DNA of 64,000 nt from Salicibibacter cibarius (GTDB taxonomy: Bacteria > Bacillota > Bacilli > Bacillales > Marinococcaceae), in assembly GCF_016495725.1 (NCBI RefSeq), contig NZ_CP054705.1, positions 2,108,001 through 2,172,000 on the forward strand. The letters run 5' to 3'. The position numbers and the translations under genes are program-made. The notes under the pieces were generated by a model, which was given only the letters and a program-made list of their open reading frames with translations, did no database searches and was not told where the DNA came from. Below, piece after piece: positions 61,416 through 64,000 of this stretch (positions within the stretch are counted from its first letter, which is position 1; each line of letters starts with the position of its first letter).

Positions 61416-62216
61416 TTAATCGAATCCGTTGAGCTTACCCAGTGCTCCTTCAAGCTCTCGCAAGGTAGCGATCTCAACGTCCGGCACAATCGTAGTATCG
61501 GGTTCGACACCCTCGCGGTTCACCCAAATGGTTTTGATTTCGGAGCGATTGCCGCCAACAATGTCCGTATGCAAATTATCCCCGATCATGACGGTTTGAT
61601 TCCGGTCGGCGCCAAGTTGCGTGAGAGCATGGTCAAAAATGGACGGATCAGGTTTTCCCACTCCGAACGTGCCGGAGATGACGATTCGGTCAAAGTGAGG
61701 AATAAGCGCTTTTGTCATTTGCAACTTTTTCAGTTGTAAACTGGGCGCGCCATTGGTTATGAGTGCAAGTTGGTAAGGAACGTTCATTTTTGTCAACACT
61801 TCAAATGTTTCTTCGTATACATAGGGAAGAGTTTCTCGATATTCAATGAAACGTCCGGACAGCTCCCTCGCCAACGAAAAATCTTCAATGCCAACTTTTT
61901 TCAATGCTTCCGTCCAAACCTCAAATTGATACATGCGGATGTTTGTCCCCATCTCCCGAAGCCGAACGTCGTGGATGTCATCAAACGTTCCCCATAACCC
62001 TTCAAACGGATTAATGCCGAGAGCGGTTGTTAACGGATAAAACGATTGCTTTTCGTAAAGGGAAGGTGCCACTTCCCGCACGGCTTCCATCAATCCGTTA
62101 CTTTCAACGCCCGCTTGCCGCCAAGCTTCATTGCATGTCGCCAGCAAAGCTTCGGAAATGCTTTTTTTATCCCATAGTAATGTGTCATCCAAATCAAAAA
62201 GAAGTGTATGGATCAT
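61416..62216 (-). CDS. HAD-superfamily hydrolase
   Basis: 266 aa. Motif I LLFDLDDTLLWD (Asp8 nucleophile, Asp10), motif II ALITNGAPSLQ, motif III Lys in GVGKPDPSIF, and motif IV MIGDNLHTDIVGG. A helical cap between motifs I and II puts it in the subfamily I phosphatases (YfnB/YsaA-like). Substrate unknown. First gene of the operon with the YjiH-like gene. Confidence 0.88.
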   Translation of the reverse strand: MIHTLLFDLDDTLLWDKKSISEALLATCNEAWRQAGVESNGLMEAVREVAPSLYEKQSFYPLTTALGINPFEGLWGTFDDIHDVRLREMGTNIRMYQFEVWTEALKKVGIEDFSLARELSGRFIEYRETLPYVYEETFEVLTKMNVPYQLALITNGAPSLQLKKLQMTKALIPHFDRIVISGTFGVGKPDPSIFDHALTQLGADRNQTVMIGDNLHTDIVGGNRSEIKTIWVNREGVEPDTTIVPDVEIATLRELEGALGKLNGFD

Positions 62217-62415
62217 GTAAATCCACCCTTTCCAATTTTAAGTCTAATGATGTGAGTGAAATCTCCCCCGGGAGATTCCATCTTATTGTAGCATATAGGC
62301 AAACAATACCAATAGCAATTGTTGAGAATTCTTTTCCTGATAATGGAATTGTTGCTGTCGGATATTGGAGAAACGAAAAAATCCTGGACTTTTGCCAAGA
62401 ATAGTGGCCTTTCTT

Positions 62416-62444
62416 TTGTATCCTTCTAGAGGGCATGTTAAAAT
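62416..62444 (+). promoter_or_regulatory. odhA: Candidate SigA promoter upstream of odhA
   Basis: TTGTAT (62416-62421), 17-bp spacer, TAAAAT (62439-62444). It lies 226 nt before the odhA start, leaving a long untranslated leader. The gap 62217-62669 otherwise holds a small palindrome AATCTCCC/GGGAGATT near 62262-62278. Confidence 0.55.
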
Positions 62445-62669
62445 AAATTTGTGAACACATGATGACTTTATGATTTGCATGAAAATGGGAAGCGTGTTTT
62501 GGGAAAATTTGTCGTATAAAGATGTGGTGCTCCCCAATTTTTCATGCACTAAAAGACAAGTGCAACGGGAGAGTGATGATGCCGGAGTCCGGTTACCTTA
62601 AAACGCACCTTAAAAAAAAAGACCGTCAATCCTTGAGAAGCAAACAAGTGTAGTTGGAGGTAGTAGCAG

Positions 62670-64000
62670 ATGGACAGAAACGTTTCCAAGGCGGATAAGA
62701 CTTGGGAAACATTTCACGGGCCTAACTTAGGTTACGTGATGGATATGTATGAGAAATATAAGAATGAGTCAGACGAAGTAGATTCAGACTTAAAAGAATG
62801 GTTTCAAACCTACGGAGCACCATCCGTGGAACCATTAAATGGACATGCAACGGCTGCATCGACGGAAGTATCCGCTTCTGCAATGCATAAAATAGGAAAA
62901 GCCATCAAATTGGCGGATAATATCCGTACCTTCGGCCATATTTTGGCAGACATGCACCCCCTTGAAACTCCTGGAGAGGAGTCTCCTCTTTTACAGCCCG
63001 AGGAACATGGTTTAGATGAAGAAGATCTGAGATCCATGCCTGCCGATATGCTGTGCAAAGATGCCCCAAGCTATGTAGAAGATGGATATGAAGCTATTCT
63101 ACATTTAAAACAGATGTATACAAAGACCATCGCTTTTGAATTCGATCATGTATACGACTTGGAAGAACGACACTGGTTGAACCGTATGGTCGAGTCGGGA
63201 GATATTTATGAAGACTTATCGAACGAAAAACGACGGAACCTGCTTGAACGTTTAACGGCCACGGAGAAATTTGAACAGTTTTTGCATAAAAATTTTGTCG
63301 GGCAAAAACGCTTTTCCGTTGAGGGTCTTGATTCCATGGTTCCCATGCTTGAAGAGATGGTCCAGCATTTTACGCAAGAGGGCGCGAAACACGTCATGCT
63401 CGGAATGGCGCACCGCGGCCGCTTAAGCACGCTGGCACATGTGCTCGGAAAGCCATATAGCCTGATTTTTTCCGAATTTATGAATGCGCCCAACAGAGAA
63501 GTCTCTCCTTCCGAAGGTGCGTCCACGTTAAATTATGGATGGACCGGTGATGTGAAGTATCACTTAGGCGCAAATAGAAAATTTAATCAAGCATCTACCC
63601 ATACAACGGTGAGCGTAGCCAACAACCCCAGCCACCTGGAATTTGTCAATCCTGTTGTTGCCGGATATGCACGCGCTGCTCAGGAAGATCGCGATAAAAC
63701 CGGTTTTCCGGATGTTGAACTAAACAAAGCAGGCGCCATTCTTGTGCATGGAGATGCAGCATTCCCCGGCGAAGGCATCGTGGCTGAAACGTTGAATTTA
63801 AGCCGGTTGAAGGGATATCAAACCGGAGGGACACTCCATATCATCGCGAATAATTTACTAGGTTTCACGACTGAAAGCCACGATTCCAGATCAACAACTT
63901 ACTCAAGTGACTTGGCTAAAGGATTTGAGATCCCCATTATCCATGTGAACGCCGATGATCCGGATGCGTGCATAGCAGCCGTCCATTTGGCTTGCGAGTA
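62670..64000 (+). CDS. odhA: 2-oxoglutarate dehydrogenase E1 component, 5' part
   Basis: 443 codons, open to the right edge. N-terminal E2-binding region FHGPNLGYVMDMYEKYK, then EHDHVYDLEERHWL-like FDHVYDLEERHWLN, FSVEGLDSMVPMLEEM, MLGMAHRGRLSTLAHVLGKP, NNPSHLEFVNPVV and HGDAAFPGEGIVAETLNLS, the ThDP-binding core. It decarboxylates 2-oxoglutarate in the TCA cycle and passes succinyl to OdhB. TTGGAGG lies 8 nt before ATG 62670. odhB should follow outside the window. Confidence 0.97.
   Translation, partial: MDRNVSKADKTWETFHGPNLGYVMDMYEKYKNESDEVDSDLKEWFQTYGAPSVEPLNGHATAASTEVSASAMHKIGKAIKLADNIRTFGHILADMHPLETPGEESPLLQPEEHGLDEEDLRSMPADMLCKDAPSYVEDGYEAILHLKQMYTKTIAFEFDHVYDLEERHWLNRMVESGDIYEDLSNEKRRNLLERLTATEKFEQFLHKNFVGQKRFSVEGLDSMVPMLEEMVQHFTQEGAKHVMLGMAHRGRLSTLAHVLGKPYSLIFSEFMNAPNREVSPSEGASTLNYGWTGDVKYHLGANRKFNQASTHTTVSVANNPSHLEFVNPVVAGYARAAQEDRDKTGFPDVELNKAGAILVHGDAAFPGEGIVAETLNLSRLKGYQTGGTLHIIANNLLGFTTESHDSRSTTYSSDLAKGFEIPIIHVNADDPDACIAAVHLACE

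Overview
The window reads as chromosomal DNA of a moderately GC-rich, salt- and alkali-adapted member of the Bacillaceae. Gene order around birA-panC-dinG, ypmB-aspB-dnaD-nth, ponA-recU-yppE and ydbS-ydbT follows the Bacillus subtilis pattern. Sporulation and phosphorelay genes (YhcN/YlaJ-type lipoprotein, KapB), a lysine riboswitch on dapA and Bacillus-style ribosome binding sites agree. A probable ectoine hydrolase, many acidic proteins and a PBP1 with an almost pure Asp/Glu tail point to a halophile or haloalkaliphile (Salicibibacter-like is a guess from memory, not a search).

Layout. 1-14.3 kb: 3' end of cca, birA, panC, a 9-copy 52-bp repeat array, dinG, an SAH/MTA deaminase, ypmB, aspB, dnaD, nth and a double dynamin. 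14.3-18.3 kb: accessory segment with an AT-rich GNAT gene, a second hairpin array and a MerR/ABC exporter module whose regulator is split by two in-frame stops. 18.4-23.3 kb: ponA-recU on the minus strand, facing a RemA-like, a RacA-like and a YppE gene. 23.3-30.3 kb: UbiB-type kinase, a frameshifted phasin-like gene, ilvA, a DUF3891 gene and a thioredoxin/CvfC operon. 30.5-36.7 kb: ydbS-ydbT converging on a four-gene minus-strand operon headed by telA. 37-43 kb: gltB-gltD. 43-49.5 kb: a 1-kb gene-poor stretch with two more repeat arrays, kapB, then homoserine dehydrogenase, an aldehyde dehydrogenase and a probable ectoine hydrolase interrupted by an IS605-type end. 49.4-57.5 kb: yidD, riboswitch-controlled dapA, lipid genes (diacylglycerol-type kinase, PlsC), a class II aldolase-like gene, a 39-aa microORF, lgt, and the ndoAI-ndoA toxin-antitoxin pair. 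57.7-64 kb: a secreted esterase, an unknown gene, a truncated thioesterase next to a second IS605-type end, a YjiH-family membrane protein, a HAD phosphatase and the start of odhA.

The most unusual signal is non-coding. At least five intergenic regions carry tandem arrays with the same repeat length (52 bp, once 51, occasionally 53). In four of the arrays most units can fold as a hairpin with about 10-12 bp arms, a 7-10 nt loop and a 17-23 nt spacer. The sequences differ between arrays. Array A shows covarying stem changes between units, and arrays A and D share a related loop (ATCGAGCTG / ATCGGGCAA). 52 bp is close to five turns of B-DNA, so all hairpins of an array would lie on one face. 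I know of no named family that matches. Other points are an orphan IS605 right end with omegaRNA-like folding, a stand-alone sigma region 1.1-like protein, a RemA paralogue, and loss of panB, panD, ypmA and asnS from their usual places.
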